A stretch of DNA of 64,000 nucleotides from Crambe crambe (taxonomy: Eukaryota; Porifera; Demospongiae; Poecilosclerida; Crambeidae): positions 2,449,563 to 2,513,562 of the forward strand of contig OZ004594.1 of the NCBI GenBank assembly GCA_963924555.1, in the 5' to 3' direction. A program made the position numbers and the translations under genes. Each line of letters starts with the position of its first letter. Position 1 is the first letter of the stretch. The notes under the pieces are model-generated. The model had not been told where the DNA came from. It did not search any database and worked only from the letters and a program-made list of their open reading frames with translations. Positions 9,786-21,852 of this stretch are shown here, in pieces.

Positions 9786-12700
9786 GTTCCAGGAAGCTTG
9801 AAATCAGACATTATTTACTCTTGATTGACTACATTGACTAAATTTCTAGAATGGGCCTATCTCTCTGCACCTTAGTACAAAGTATGACGACTCCCAGGTA
9901 GAAATTAAATAGCTAAGAATACATGCATTATTTGATTTCTGCCTGGGACGACATTATGGCTGGCTCAGTAATTTACCAGCATGACATCATGATGTCATAA
10001 AGGGCTCTAGGGCATCCAGGGGAAGGGGGGAGACGAAACCCTGTGTCTATTATCTTGATGACCTATAGAGTCAGTGAAGTTGTCATGACAAAATTATGTT
10101 ACACTATAATGTAGTTCTACCTTATTCATCTCGTAATTCTCATGAGGTGTATGTCCCACACTCCATATCTCATACATGAGAACTCCATAACTCCACACAT
10201 CACTAGCACTGGAATACGTCTTATAATGGAGAGCCTGCTTGTGATTAGAGTCTGAAATTCTTGATATGACAGACCTCAGGAGCTGTCCACTTGATTGGGA
10301 TCATCCCTACCACGTGAAATGTAATGACTCTCATGTATCAGGTCACGTGACATGATCCCAAAGTCTGCAATCTAGTTAGATAAATAGCTAGGATTTTATC
10401 AGGATACAATTAACTTATTAGCTAATTGCTTACTTTGCATATCTCATCCTCAGAGACCAGAATGTTCCTTGCAGCCAGATCTCTGTGAACAAAGGCCTTG
10501 TTGGAAAGGTAGGCCATACCAGAGGTCACTTGTCGACAGTGACTCAGGAGGGTGTGGTCATCCACATTGACAGCTTCTTCTTCATCTGATCGCATGTGGA
10601 GGAGATGGTTCCTAAGATCTCCTTTTTCAAGAAGTTCCAGAATCAACAAAACCTAAATGGTAGCTAGCCAGGTTGCATATTTTTGAAAGCATGCATGAAT
10701 TAACTCACTGGCTCTCCATCTGTTATCAACCCATACATCTCCACCACATTATGGTGCTTGAACTGGCCCATGATGGCTGCTTCCTGCAGGAACTTGACTC
10801 TGTCCTCCTCCCCTGATCCTTCCTTGAGGGTCTTCACTGCCACCTCCATTTGACCCTTGGGGGACTCCCACAGTCCCTTGTAGACCATACCAATACTGAC
10901 ACTGGACTTGAGAGATTAATGCATACCTATCGGTAGCTATGTATGTATGCAATGGGATGCAGAAAGCATGAAAGATATTTACATAATAATATTGTAGCAT
11001 TTCCCCCAGTATACTAAATGCAGCCCTAAAGAAACTTCAAAGAAAGTGGGCTGGGTCTTGGCATTAATTGAATTATATTCTCAAGCACCCTGTTTGAATG
11101 TACAGCTAGGGGAGCAGGGGCGGATTTAGCCAGTCTTCTTCCGTGTTCCGGAAGACGGTCAATATTTTTGATATTAGGTAAAGATCGTGAGCGCGTGCGC
11201 AGACTGATTTTACACTCCGCATTTGATTAGGTTTCAGCCTATTGCTAGCAGCGCTGCATAGATATACTAGACCATAGATATAAGAGGTTTTACGGGATTG
11301 GAAACGCCCAATGAACTGCACAACCGTGGCGCGTTGACAGATGCGCACGCGCATGCAGCATTAATTATATTAATCGTTGTGAAAAGAGATCAATATTCAC
11401 TCCTTTCAAGGCAGTTAAAGTGATATTCTGCCCCTACAGCTCACAGAATAGTACAAGTAAGCTAAGGGGAAGGTATTGAAGAAGTGAAGAGTCAGAGAGT
11501 TGAAGTTGGAGAGTCTGAGGAAGGAAGTTATTAATTATTCATAACTTTTTTCCTTGTAATTATAACTATGAGTACCTATCATTGCTCATTATACATTAAT
11601 TTTATGTGATTGATTTGAAAGAAAGGCCAGAATGACTTTTGGTATTAAAATTAGACATAAATTCATTATTATTATAGCTAGATAATTTTGCCCCAAAGTT
11701 ATCCGCCAGTTTCTGCTCAGTTCTCCCTCATCAACATTATTGCAATACTTCCAGCTTTTGGCTGTTGGGTTTTGACACCATCCACCTCAAGAATTCGGCT
11801 CAGTCAGCTGTCCTGTGGACCCTATGGATATTAGGGGGGAAATATAGTAAGCTTGCCATCTCCATAGGATGACTATTGTATAGAAAACGAATGCACCAAT
11901 TCCATTTACTGTTCTATCCTTTCCCTGAAATAACTAATACAGTTTCAATATTGTTAATCTATTTCTTGGGAGAGGGATTACAGTTTTAACACCACTTGCA
12001 AATGCTAGAGACAATATATGTCAGCTAATACAAAAACTAACATTACTATTCCATGTAGCTAAAGTTTACATGCCTTTTGATCAGAAAATGGGCAACAGCA
12101 ATTGATTCCATCAAGCGTGAGAGGGATTACAGTCCCATTAACCACTACAGTAGTATTTGTAGGAATAAACTTGAAAATCTGAGCTGAAATTTATTTCATA
12201 CAGTAAATCTATGCCCTAGTGTATTATAGTATCATTGGCATAAGTCTTACCTCACGGATCTTGTCAGAACAGCAACTTTGACAAAAGTGCTATGTCATTC
12301 AGCTGTCAACGCGCCTCGGTTGTTAGTTGCTAACGAGAGCACGTGATCCGTTTCCAATCCCGTAAACATCTTATATCTATGACTAGACTACGTACACAGG
12401 ATTGGAAACAGGGCATGCGCGCGTAGAATTTATAGACCATCCGTGTAGGTACCTGGCGAACAGAGAAATCTTACACAAAATAAGAAAGAGGATGAAAGGC
12501 AAGGTATTTAGCGCAGCAATAATTATGATTATAAGTGAAAAGGCTCAATGACCTATAGCTCTAGTAGTTTATCATGTCAGTTTAGTCTATTTACTGTTGC
12601 TATGGAAGAAAAACGTGGAAACAGGTGACTGAAAAGTTTTGTGGCACTCCTACTACTAAAATAGAAGTCTAGCTGCCTTACTTTTGGTATAAAATGAAAG

Positions 12701-14420
12701 ATACTAGTTGACCATACGTACTCAAGTAGTTTTAATTTTGTGCAGGGCTGGAGATGGCATGCCATTTGCCATTGATGGTTTAAGAAGCCATTTCACTCTA
12801 TGTTGTTGTTCTTATATGAGGAGATGAGATACCTTCTTGTATCAGGGGCAGGAAAGGATACACTGGGGCAGCTTTACTCTTCATCTTGATCCCTCAAAAC
12901 AAGTATATCACAACAAATCTCTCGATGAATTGGATGTTCAGCAGTGCACTATCAGTACTTGTTATTATCATTTTTTATTATAATATGAAAGGAAATATGT
13001 GTAAAGTGACAGTATTAGTTGTTACATTATAGTATCCTTCTTTACTATAGCTTTTCTTGACAGCCAGCCATGGGTAATCTGAAGAAACAGTAACATCGAC
13101 ATGATTTTTTTACAGGCACCTCTAAAAAGTACATATCAGAGAGTGCGCTAGCACTCTCTAAGTAGGGATGGCGGGTCAAAGGTCATAAGACTGTATAAAC
13201 TAAAAACTCTTCTTTCTCTTCTACCCTTGCTCTACAGGTTCTCAGAAGGCTACAGTGAGATACTACTTCTACAAAGAAGAGAGGAGAGTGTTCAAAAATC
13301 AAAAATTCATTCGCTAACATAAGAAGAAAACGAGTTCTAAAATTGACTTTTGTTCATTTTCTTTATAATAATAATAATAAGGATAATAAATATCAGATCA
13401 ACGCCCCGACTTACTGGCTATAGTCATCAAAATTCTGCTTTGGCCATCTGTTAGAGCGGCACCTAGAGGCTGATCTTTTGCTATTAGTTTTGACTAAGGC
13501 TCTACTTCACTATTCGATACTATAGCACTCGGAACACAGCTGCTAATCTTTCTATGCCATTTTGAAGGGGGCGGGGCTTATGGGCGGAGCCACGTAAGCT
13601 TAAGTTTAGCTATAGCCAAGGTCTTCATTCATTATCTGATGATGTTCCAGTCACTCCTTGCTGAATTACAGTACAGATGCTCATCCTATAGTAGCATTAT
13701 AGCCAGTACTTTGCTGTAGTGTAGTCAGCTCACTTCACCATGCCGTGTACATGTCATTTACATTGTTGTTGCTGTAAAATTTTATATCAACAAAACTTAA
13801 ATAGCTAAACAAATTCTTCAACCAGAGACACTGTATGTACCTACAAAAGAGGTTTATGTAGAGCTGGCTTTGTATAGTACTGTACTGTAGCCTCCCTCAT
13901 TCAACTTCAAGCACTAAGAAAAAGGATAGAAACAAGTGAGCGTAAAAAATTTCTTCAAATAAAAAGGTTAAGTAGGGATAGCCTAAAATCTAGCTGGGCT
14001 ATCTATATAATGTGCTGCAGCCTCGTATGAAAAAAATCTTCGCGATATTACCTCATAAAAGGGGTGGGGCAATCAATAGCAGTTCTCCTCATATAACACC
14101 TGCACAGGATGTGGCCATTTGATGGCATCCACTATTATGATCACTACACCAAATGCATAAACTCCCCATACTCCTCCCTCAAGCAAGACATACGTACCAT
14201 CTCAATAATTATTTCAGTGATCACATATGTAACAATTAGCTAATGCTGTTCACTTTTTAAAATGTTCACTCCTTTCAGTACTCCATTACACTGCAGATGA
14301 TCATCCTTCAAACTCTCCTCCCTGAACAGAATGAAATACTGATCATTAAATAAATTTAGTTCAATCAAGGAAGCCTTTAGTGTCTATCAATTTTCATAAT
14401 CACAAAGAAAAAGAATGCAA

Positions 14421-14869
14421 ACAAGTGAATGCAAAAAATTTCTTCGAAATAAAAATGTGAAGTAGGGATGCTATTATAACTGCAGCTTCATTATGAAAAC
14501 CAAGTACTGCAGCATCGAAGCAGTATGGCCCAAAAATCTAGCTGGAATATGTATTATAACTGCATGCAAGAGAGTGAACTTAGTGAAGTGACCCTTACCC
14601 ATCATCAAGTACAAGATACTATTCCTACTTCACTCCCATGATCAAGGGCCAAGGGAGTGAAGTAGGAATAGTATCTCGTACTTGATGATGGGTAAGGGTC
14701 ACTTCACTAAGTTCACTCTCTTGCATGCAGTTATAATACATATTCCAGCTAGATTTTTGGGCCATACTGCTTCGATGCTGCAGTACTTGGTTTTCATAAT
14801 GAAGCTGCAGTTATAATAGCATCCCTACTTCACATTTTTATTTCGAAGAAATTTTTTGCATTCACTTGT
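14421..14869. repeat. Foldback: 217-bp near-identical inverted arms, 15-bp loop
   Basis: Bases 14421-14637 and 14653-14869 are reverse complements with hardly a mismatch over 217 bp. The outer ends match a diverged sequence at about 13930-13980, ending in AAGTAGGGAT. It looks like a recent foldback transposon or an inverted tandem insertion. Confidence 0.92.
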
Positions 14870-15249
14870 GTACATATAAATGATCACTACCTAACAGATT
14901 AGTGGGGAAAAAGAGACTATACTTTTAATATCCAAGCTCCAGAGCTCCACAAAGTCGAACTACCATTGTTACTCGCAATTATACCCTCTAACACTTGAGA
15001 AACCAGCCTTTTTAAGAACTATGCTTGTTTAGCACTATACTAGCCCACTCTTTGCATTCTTTGAACTTACCAATTGGCTATAGTTTAGCAGAAATTTGGC
15101 ACACTACTTCTCCTCCCCTGTTTGTTTGGGGCAATTTAGCACGAACAGCTGCCTACACGGATTGTCAGTATATTGTCGTTATGGGCGCACGTGACCTGTT
15201 TCCAATCCCGTGTACGTAGTCTAGTATATCTATGCTAGCAGCTACTGAA

Positions 15250-15403
15250 GTTTTCAGGTTGGTTGACCAGTAGAATTTGCGCATGTGCAAGATAAATTCA
15301 AGCGAGCAAAAATACTGTCATATAAATACAATGCTCTTAAATTTTGCGAGCACGAATTTAATTCTGCACTGTTGGCAAATTTTGTATCAACCAACCTGAA
15401 AAC
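15250..15403. mobile_element. Short MITE with GTTTTCAGGTTGGTTGA ends
   Basis: A 154-bp unit begins GTTTTCAGGTTGGTTGA and ends with TCAACCAACCTGAAAAC. It is non-coding and no target duplication is clear. Confidence 0.7.
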
Positions 15404-15882
15404 CTCAGTACAGAATGTTATGAAGCTTTAGATAGCTGGGCCATCAGAATTCTACTTCGAAATGGGCGTGGCTGAACAAATGTGTGGGCGTGGTCAGATA
15501 AATTTCCCCGCGCGCAAGTGATTTACCACTGGTGGAAGACTGTCAATTTCAAGGGCTAGATCCGCCCCTGGGGAGAATTGAACAGTTGTCTAAGAATACA
15601 CTAGCACCAGCACCATAACCTTCAGTTTGATATTGGGAGTCCCCTTGACTAGTGTATAAAATCCTGCTAATGTATGTATTTATTTTCTCTCACAGCCTTA
15701 TAGACATGTGGATAATGTGATGTTTGAGGATGGAGCAATAGTCAATCGTTTCATTGAGGGCTGGCGTCAATCGGGAGAACAGAGATTTGGCTATCTCATT
15801 GGACGATACACAGAGTTCAGTGATGTCCCATTAGGAATTTGAGCTGTCGTATCAGCTATATACGAACTGCCACAAGTAAGCA

Positions 15883-16062
15883 AGGGGAGGGGGAAGGGGG
15901 AGGGGTGGAGGGGGAGGGGGAAGAGGGGGAGAGAGATAGGGGGAGAAGGGAGGAGGGATGGGGGGGGGAGATAGGGAGAGAGGGGAATGTGAAAAAGGAG
16001 TGGTGAGAAAGAAGGGGGGAAGGAAGGTGAGGAGGAGAAAAGGTCAGAAAACAGAAAAGTTC
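15883..16062 (+). repeat. Polypurine G/A tract in NPLOC4 intron
   Basis: About 180 bp of nearly uninterrupted G and A, with many GGGG runs, follow directly after the first exon. The composition could support triplex or G-quadruplex structure. It produces a long proline/serine reading frame on the other strand that is only low-complexity translation. Confidence 0.8.
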
Positions 16063-16817
16063 AGAGGGCCACCCATGAGGATTATAACTCTTGAAATGAT
16101 TTGACAAAAGACCTGACATTTGACCTTTTGACCTGGCAAATGACTGGGAGCAGGAGGTTTTAAGGGTTATGGAGAGCTGTACTAGTTACTGCTATACTGT
16201 GATGATTGATATTCTGTGCAGTTGTCTGAGAAATGCAGTCTAGAACTTTTGGATGACTCTAATGCAGAGGATATTGAGATGTTGGCCAAATCTCTTGGTC
16301 TGAGAAAGGTGTGTCTGTCATGTGGTATAACTATCACATGATCACTCGTTTTTTTGTTTGTTTGTTTGTTTATTTGTTTGTTTTATGAAGGTGGGGTGGA
16401 TTTTCACTGATTTGGAGTCGGAAGGAAAACTGAAAGTTGCCTACAAAAGGAATGTGGTGAGTTCACTATGTGTGCACTAAAATGTTCTAGCCAGTGTATC
16501 AAGGTGTGCGTTATTTAGACCTCTTTGTTAATGTGGTTCATAATAATACAACTTGTCAACTCTAAGCTGATGCACCTGGCATTACACATACTTCAGCTTG
16601 TTACATTCAGTTATACTTTGAAATTGTCGACTGGAACTTAATTCCTCCATCACGTACTTGATTGTGGCAAAGTTTACACACCTGTGACTGTCAATGAAAC
16701 AAAAGTTTATTTTCATTATACAAGGAAAGAGTAGGCGAAAGTCATGCATGTGTGTGATTATCAGAGAGTGCGCTAGGGCTAGTAAGGATTGTGACTCCCT
16801 TGCCGATTAAGTAGGGT

Positions 16818-16967
16818 GCCTAATTCCTAAAAGAGTCGCTGAACTTGATAGGAATGGAATGGAGTTTCCTAATGAAGAGGGATGGTAGGATGCCTTACTC
16901 CTACAAGATTCGTTGAACTTGATAGGAACAAATGGGTGTTTCCTAATGAATAGGGGTGGTAACTAGT
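16818..16967 (+). repeat. Two-copy direct repeat of about 75 bp
   Basis: The segment beginning GCCTAATTCCTA and the one beginning GCCTTACTCCTA share GAACTTGATAGGAA and GTTTCCTAATGAA at the same spacing. Just before them, near 16764, is AGAGAGTGCGCTAG, also present near 13138 and, in altered form, near 8972. Confidence 0.7.
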
Positions 16968-17677
16968 TACTGAGAAGTAGCTACCCCTGTGGTGTCACTG
17001 TGTGCACTATAATGCACCATAATAGACGAGGCTGGAGTGTGGACTACAATAATAGAACCTGGTATCCCTTTGTTGGAGGAAACATAACACTGGCAGAGTT
17101 TATTTCAATGGGGCAAGGGGGGACTTCTGGTTTGTTGTTGCCCCTTCCTTTTTCACTTGGCATTTGCTCCCCCCTCAAGCAAAACCCTGACTGGAGGTTA
17201 ATAATGTGAAGTCCTTGTTTAATGTAGTTCTGTTTTTTTCTCTGTAGAATACTTTTATTCTGAGTGCAGAGGAGTGTATCATGGCTGCTGATTTCCAAAA
17301 CGAAGTCCCCAATCCGTGCAACTTGAGCAGAACGGGATATTTCGGTTCCAAATTTGTGACGGTGTGTGTTTCGGGTGACGAGAACCACCAGATCAGCTTG
17401 AAAGGGTATCAGGTTGGGGATCAAGACTCTTGTGAGAGGTGTCTTGAGTTTAATGTCTTCTTACGTAGGTATCTAACCAGTGCATGGGTCTGGTAAGGGA
17501 CGATTGTTTCGTGCCCACTCTGGATGCTCCAGAGCTGGGGTACGTACGAGAGTCCACCTCTGAACAGTATGTCCCAGATGTTTTCTACAAGGTAAGCATG
17601 CAAAGATACGTACAAGTGGTGCCTCCAATAAAGGACACTCAATAGAGGACAAACCTCTCAACGAAGGGCTATTTTAA

Positions 17678-18239
17678 GGGTGCAGGCACACTCCGCCCAC
17701 ACATGGTTGCTAGGGAAAATTAACTTAAAAACTATTCATGATAGAAATTTCTAACTTGCACCACATTATTAAGTATCAGAATACACAAAAAATGAAGGAG
17801 GACCAATCAAAATGACTGATGTTATGACTGATTCCATTCTCAAGGTAAACTGCGTTACATCTCAATGACCACTTGGAATCAATGGCTGATTTTTGATATA
17901 CAGCTTCTTATACTTATTGCCATAAAAATTACATTTAATTTTTGTCAATTCACATTCTACTTTTCAATTTATCCATATAGGATCTAGTGTCCTGCACATT
18001 CTGTACTAGCTATAAACTAAAGCAAAATGTAACTTTTTAGACCTTATCAAGTAGTTGCCATATGCAAAATATTGGCCCATTCCCATGCATAGTTCCTGAG
18101 TTGTTCATTATTCATGCTAGCATGGATTTTATAGCAGCAGCTGCTATTGTGTTTACTATCTGTTATTTTAGCGTGGTAGTGTTTGTGGTTAATTAGTGCT
18201 AGTACTAGCGCATGCCTTGGTTACTATGTGCCTGCACCC
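17678..18239. mobile_element. TTAA-flanked MITE (piggyBac-like) in NPLOC4 intron
   Basis: The 562-bp unit starts GGGTGCAGGCACA and ends with TGTGCCTGCACCC. Both sides are flanked by TTAA, the target duplication expected of piggyBac-type insertion. No transposase frame is present. Confidence 0.72.
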
Positions 18240-18654
18240 TTAAAGTACCTTAGTATATACACTCTATACGAAATGACCTCCAAAAGAGGACAGCCTCTCT
18301 ACCAAGGGGTCCCAAGCATGTCCATTATTCCAGTGTGGATATATGTAACACCAGAGCAATTTCCTCCTGACAGTTTCTTATTCTTTAATTAACTGCACAC
18401 TTCAGACTAAGGACGAATATGGTGAAATCACTCGACTGGCTCGGCCTCTGCCTCTGGAATACCTCATCATTGAGCTCACCACAACTACACCCATAAAACC
18501 CAAACCTCTTCTGCCTGGGGGCAAGGGGCACTTTCCTGTCACTAACAGAGAATTCCAGGTGGGATTGGTTGAGGGTTGATCATGGGAATGAGATAAGTAT
18601 CAGTAGAATTCCTGGTTATGATATTACGTTGTTTTTTTTTGTTGTTGTTATTGT

Positions 18655-18712
18655 TTTCTTCTTCTTCTTCTTCTTCTTATTCTTCTTCTTCTTCTTCTTC
18701 TTCTTCTTCTTT
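18655..18712 (+). repeat. TTC microsatellite
   Basis: A run of TTC units with one TTA interruption replaces the GTT-rich tract of the other NPLOC4 copies at the same intron position. Confidence 0.85.
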
Positions 18713-21671
18713 CCTCCCTTCTTCAGAACTTTGATGGTGTTGTTACTTACCTGAGCAGTCAGTCTGGAGTTCCCTTCCTCAGCTACATGGCAGACTTCCA
18801 TTTCCTCCTCTACCTCTACCAATCAGACATGCTAGGCATTGTGAGCACATGTATGTATATATCACACATGCATGCCACATGTACTACATAATGCTTTCTA
18901 CATGTAGTACATGTCATGACATGCTTTCCATATGTGTTCCACATGTGTACACATTCATATGATGCTCTCTTTTTTTGTGTTAAACCTTGAAGCCACATCT
19001 CCCCGAGTTGTGTGATGCAATCTGCTGTGGCGACAAGTTGCTAGGAGACAGGTGGAGAGAGAAGGAGTGCTGGGCGACTCTGGAGCAGCTAATAAAGGCA
19101 TCAGCAGGTAATTTGAGTCAGTGAAGCTTTCTCTAATTATAAGTAAAGTCCCAACACATCATGAACGAGTAGTCATAGAGTTATATAAATATATTTAACA
19201 ATCTCATTTCTGAAATGCCTTTTTTCAGATTCACCGACTCAGCTGTCTTCTTCTACTAGGTTTCCCTCAGCTAGAAGCGTACTCCCGCCCATCCCTTCAG
19301 GCAGTCAAATGTCGACATCATCAGCGTCAGTAACGGCAACTGCAGCTGAAGCATCAGGAGGCGGTGGTGACTGGCATTGCACCTATCTAAACCAATCTCA
19401 CCGTGCAGAGTGTGAAGTGTGCCACCTCCCAAGGACCCATTAGCAAAAAAAGGGGAGAAGGAAGACAGCATGCAGGAGTATTCTGTTCTAATTTTCATAG
19501 ACATGAGGTGTAAAATACTAAGGGGATTGCACTTGTATTATATAACTCTCAAAGTTTACTATTATATCATTTTTGGTGTGTAAAGGGTTAATTAAGTATA
19601 ATGAGGAAGCTAATAAAGTACATGATAATGAATGATGATGCTACAGCTATTAAAAAAAAGGTTGTTGTTTTTTTGGTTTTTGATTGTTAGTGTTTACTTG
19701 TATCGGGTCTGTAAGTCCTTGTACAGTTCCTGTCCACACAGGAGGTCGGCCCCCAGCTTGGTAGCCTCAGGGTGAACAGATCTGTCCTCCTCTGACCACT
19801 GCAACAACTTTGTATCAGGGAGGGAAAGTTGTCTGGAGATGTCCGAGAAATTGGGACGCTGGGAGGCAAAAGGATTCCTGTTGTACGTATAATAAGTATG
19901 TTGACTTGAATGATCATGTGAGAATGTGACAGTTGCACATTGTAGATAACCATGTAATGTAAATGGTATATACCAGCATGATATCATGATGCTGTAGAGG
20001 GTACGGGGACAACCAGGAGGAGGGGGGAGACGAAACCCTGTGTCTATCAACTTGAGCACCTGTACAGTATCACAGCTTAAGATAACTGTTACGTACAGCA
20101 AAATTGTTACTCGTACTTTATTATTTGCATAGTCCTCATAAGGTTTATGTCCCGCACTCCATATCTCATACATGAGAGCTCCGAAGCTCCACACATCACT
20201 AGAACTGGAGTACGTCTTGTAATGGATGGCCTGTTTGGTTAGAGAGTGAAGTTAATTTGCTATAGTTAGCTGGTTGAACATAACAGACCTCAGGAGCTGT
20301 CCACTTGATTGGGATCATCCCACCACGTGAAATATAGTGACTCTCCTGTATCAGATCACGTGCCATCCCAAAATCCGCAATCTAGTTATAGGATTCTATC
20401 AGGATACAACTTCTTATTAATTGTTTACCTTGCATATCTCATCTTCAGAGACCAAGATATTCCTTGCAGCCAGGTCTCTGTGGACGAAGGCCTTGTTGGA
20501 CAAGTAGGCCATCCCAGAGGCCACTTGTCGACAGAAACTCAGGAGGGTATGGTCATCCACATTAATAGTTTCTTCTTCAGCAGATTGCATGTGGAGGAGA
20601 TGGTTCCTAAGATCTCCTTTCTCAAGAAGTTCCAGAATTAGCAGTATCTGGATAATATATAATATTACCTTTAATTATGAAGGCACCTCATTAAGTATGT
20701 GCGAGACCACCCTCCCTAATTAGCCTTAATCACTTTCTCAGCATTGTGTCAGCAAGGGTATCCAATTTGAAACTCACAGGCTCTCCATCAGTGATGACTC
20801 CATGCATGGTGACCACATTATGGTGCTTGAACTGGCCCATGATGGCTGCCTCCTGCAGGAACTTGACTCTTTCCTCCTCCCCTGATCCTTCCTTGAGGGT
20901 CTTCACTGCCACATCTACCTCACTTAATTCAGGAGACTGCAGTACTCCCTTGTACACCACACCAAACTGACCAGACCCCAGTCGATCTCCAAGTCTATGA
21001 ATAAGTTAATTAGCTAGCATTATAGCAATCACTCTGTGTAGAGCATGCAATGTACTTCACTGAGTCTCGAACCAGATGTAGAGTCGTAATATCTCTCAGT
21101 TGTGAATAAAGTTCATTTTCGTCTGTCGCTGGAACCACATAAGTTCCTATTTCATTCTAGAAAGTGAAGTACAGATAAATTAATAGATCGACATGGTTCT
21201 TTAGTTGGTGAATTATAGTCTTCAACTGGAGTTAACCTCTGATTTCGCTAGCTACAAACTCACTGCTTCGTTTGTCTCAAGATAGTCATACTCATGGTGC
21301 TACTGAAGAAAATAAAAGTAAAATGTATTATGCACATTATTTAATTACCTCTGAACCTTGCACAGGTATTACTTGAGGTCCAGTGTCAGCATAAGCTGTG
21401 TTGATATACGCAGGACCATTAGATCTAGAAACTGAGAACACACAAAGTCATGAATCATAACCCTGGCTATATCAAGTTGAAGTGGTATCTTTTTTTCAGT
21501 TATATCTATAGCCACAGGTTACTGTTCTCGGTGGAAGGTGACTGGAAATTTTAACAATGAAAATTTCTGGATTTACGGATACAGCTGGCTAGCTACTGCA
21601 GCTACACGAGAGTTAACTGTTATGTAGTTCTTACATTTTTTCCCTTGTATTCTGAGCTGCTGTTTCAAGTA

Positions 21672-21825
21672 TGTAATAACTCGATAGAACAAAATATAAT
21701 ATACTCAACTAAAATCTGAACTAGGACAATGATACAGAGACTTAAATACAGTCTGGATAAAACCACGTGGAATGTATGCATACAATAAATGATAATGTGA
21801 CGTCATAGTTTACATAGTTATCACA
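21672..21825 (-). repeat. 3' LTR of the Ty3/gypsy element
   Basis: This 154-bp LTR is identical by eye to the one at 25819-25972. It is preceded on the element strand by a purine tract. Confidence 0.95.
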
Positions 21826-21838
21826 CTTCCCCCCTCTG
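21826..21838 (-). other. Polypurine tract (plus-strand primer)
   Basis: On the minus strand AGAGGGGGGAAG lies directly against the 3' LTR, the expected position and composition of a retrotransposon polypurine tract. Confidence 0.85.
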
Positions 21839-21852
21839 AGAGAAAAAAAAAG

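Larger units (their letters stand above)
7176..10890 (-). pseudogene. RTK C (F-type kinase), 5'-truncated pseudogene
   Basis: F-type kinase exons are present: N-lobe from about 10890 to 10709, catalytic loop 10652-10434 with HRDLAARN intact, activation segment 10371-10275, 10234-10121, 10062-9977 and C-terminal exon 7360-7176. The activation exon is 97 rather than 93 nt and the C-terminal exon 185 rather than 184 nt, so both are frameshifted. The 5' edge of the N-lobe is scrambled where GSGQFG should be coded, and no juxtamembrane, transmembrane or ectodomain exons follow. The last intron is swollen by two transposon-like insertions. Loss of the 5' half coincides with the repeat-filled region starting near 11100. 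Confidence 0.82.
11115..15570. mobile_element. Repeat-filled region with hAT-like terminal repeats
   Basis: The left end starts CAGGGGCGGATTTAGCC and the right end is, inverted, CAGGGGCGGATCTAGCC, a terminal repeat type typical of hAT elements. The flanks (TAGGGGAG and GGGAGAAT) do not form a clean 8-bp duplication, so pairing of the two ends is uncertain. Inside are nested inverted copies of a segment containing GGGATTGGAAAC (about 11263-11340, 12298-12430 and 15185-15242), the 14421-14869 foldback, and a MITE at 15250-15403. I find no transposase or any other gene in this 4.5 kb. Confidence 0.5.
15696..19443 (+). pseudogene. NPLOC4: NPLOC4-like (copy 2), 5'-truncated with in-frame stop
   Basis: Nine exons at 15696-15875, 16222-16308, 16391-16456, 17248-17412, 17469-17591, 18406-18558, 18727-18840, 18993-19107 and 19229-19443 follow the NPL4 family from its MPN-like core (HVDNVMFE, FGYLIGRYTE, then GWIFTDL, FGSKFVTV, DAPELGY, EQYVPDVFYK) to the C-terminus. 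Two lesions stand out. The codon after DVPLGI is TGA (15840-15842) where the family has arginine, a one-step CGA-to-TGA change. In the last exon nine bases are missing, so W-S-C-Q-H-C reads W-H-C and the first zinc ligand is lost. The exon at 18840 also lacks three codons seen in copies 1 and 3. The N-terminal third of NPL4 is absent: upstream is repeat DNA and an opposing RTK remnant. Most likely a pseudogene. Confidence 0.85.

Noticed and set aside
11106..11354. Minus-strand frame of 82 codons at the hAT-like end
   Set aside because: No recognisable domain, and it runs across a repeat end and inverted repeats.
15856..16119. Proline/serine-rich reading frame on the minus strand
   Set aside because: It is the complement of the polypurine tract in an NPLOC4 intron.
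16744..16800. Possible tRNA gene
   Set aside because: No complete cloverleaf or A/B box pair can be traced; the segment is part of a two-copy repeat.
18569..18822. Lysine-rich and phenylalanine-rich small frames near the NPLOC4 exons
   Set aside because: They read microsatellite DNA and the antisense of a genuine NPLOC4 exon.
20231..20288. Apparent 2-base deletion in A2 and A3, a 4-base gain in B2 and a frameshift in F1 between APE and the DVW motif
   Set aside because: All fall inside the mini-intron that follows the APE codon; once it is removed the frame is intact, so they are not gene lesions.
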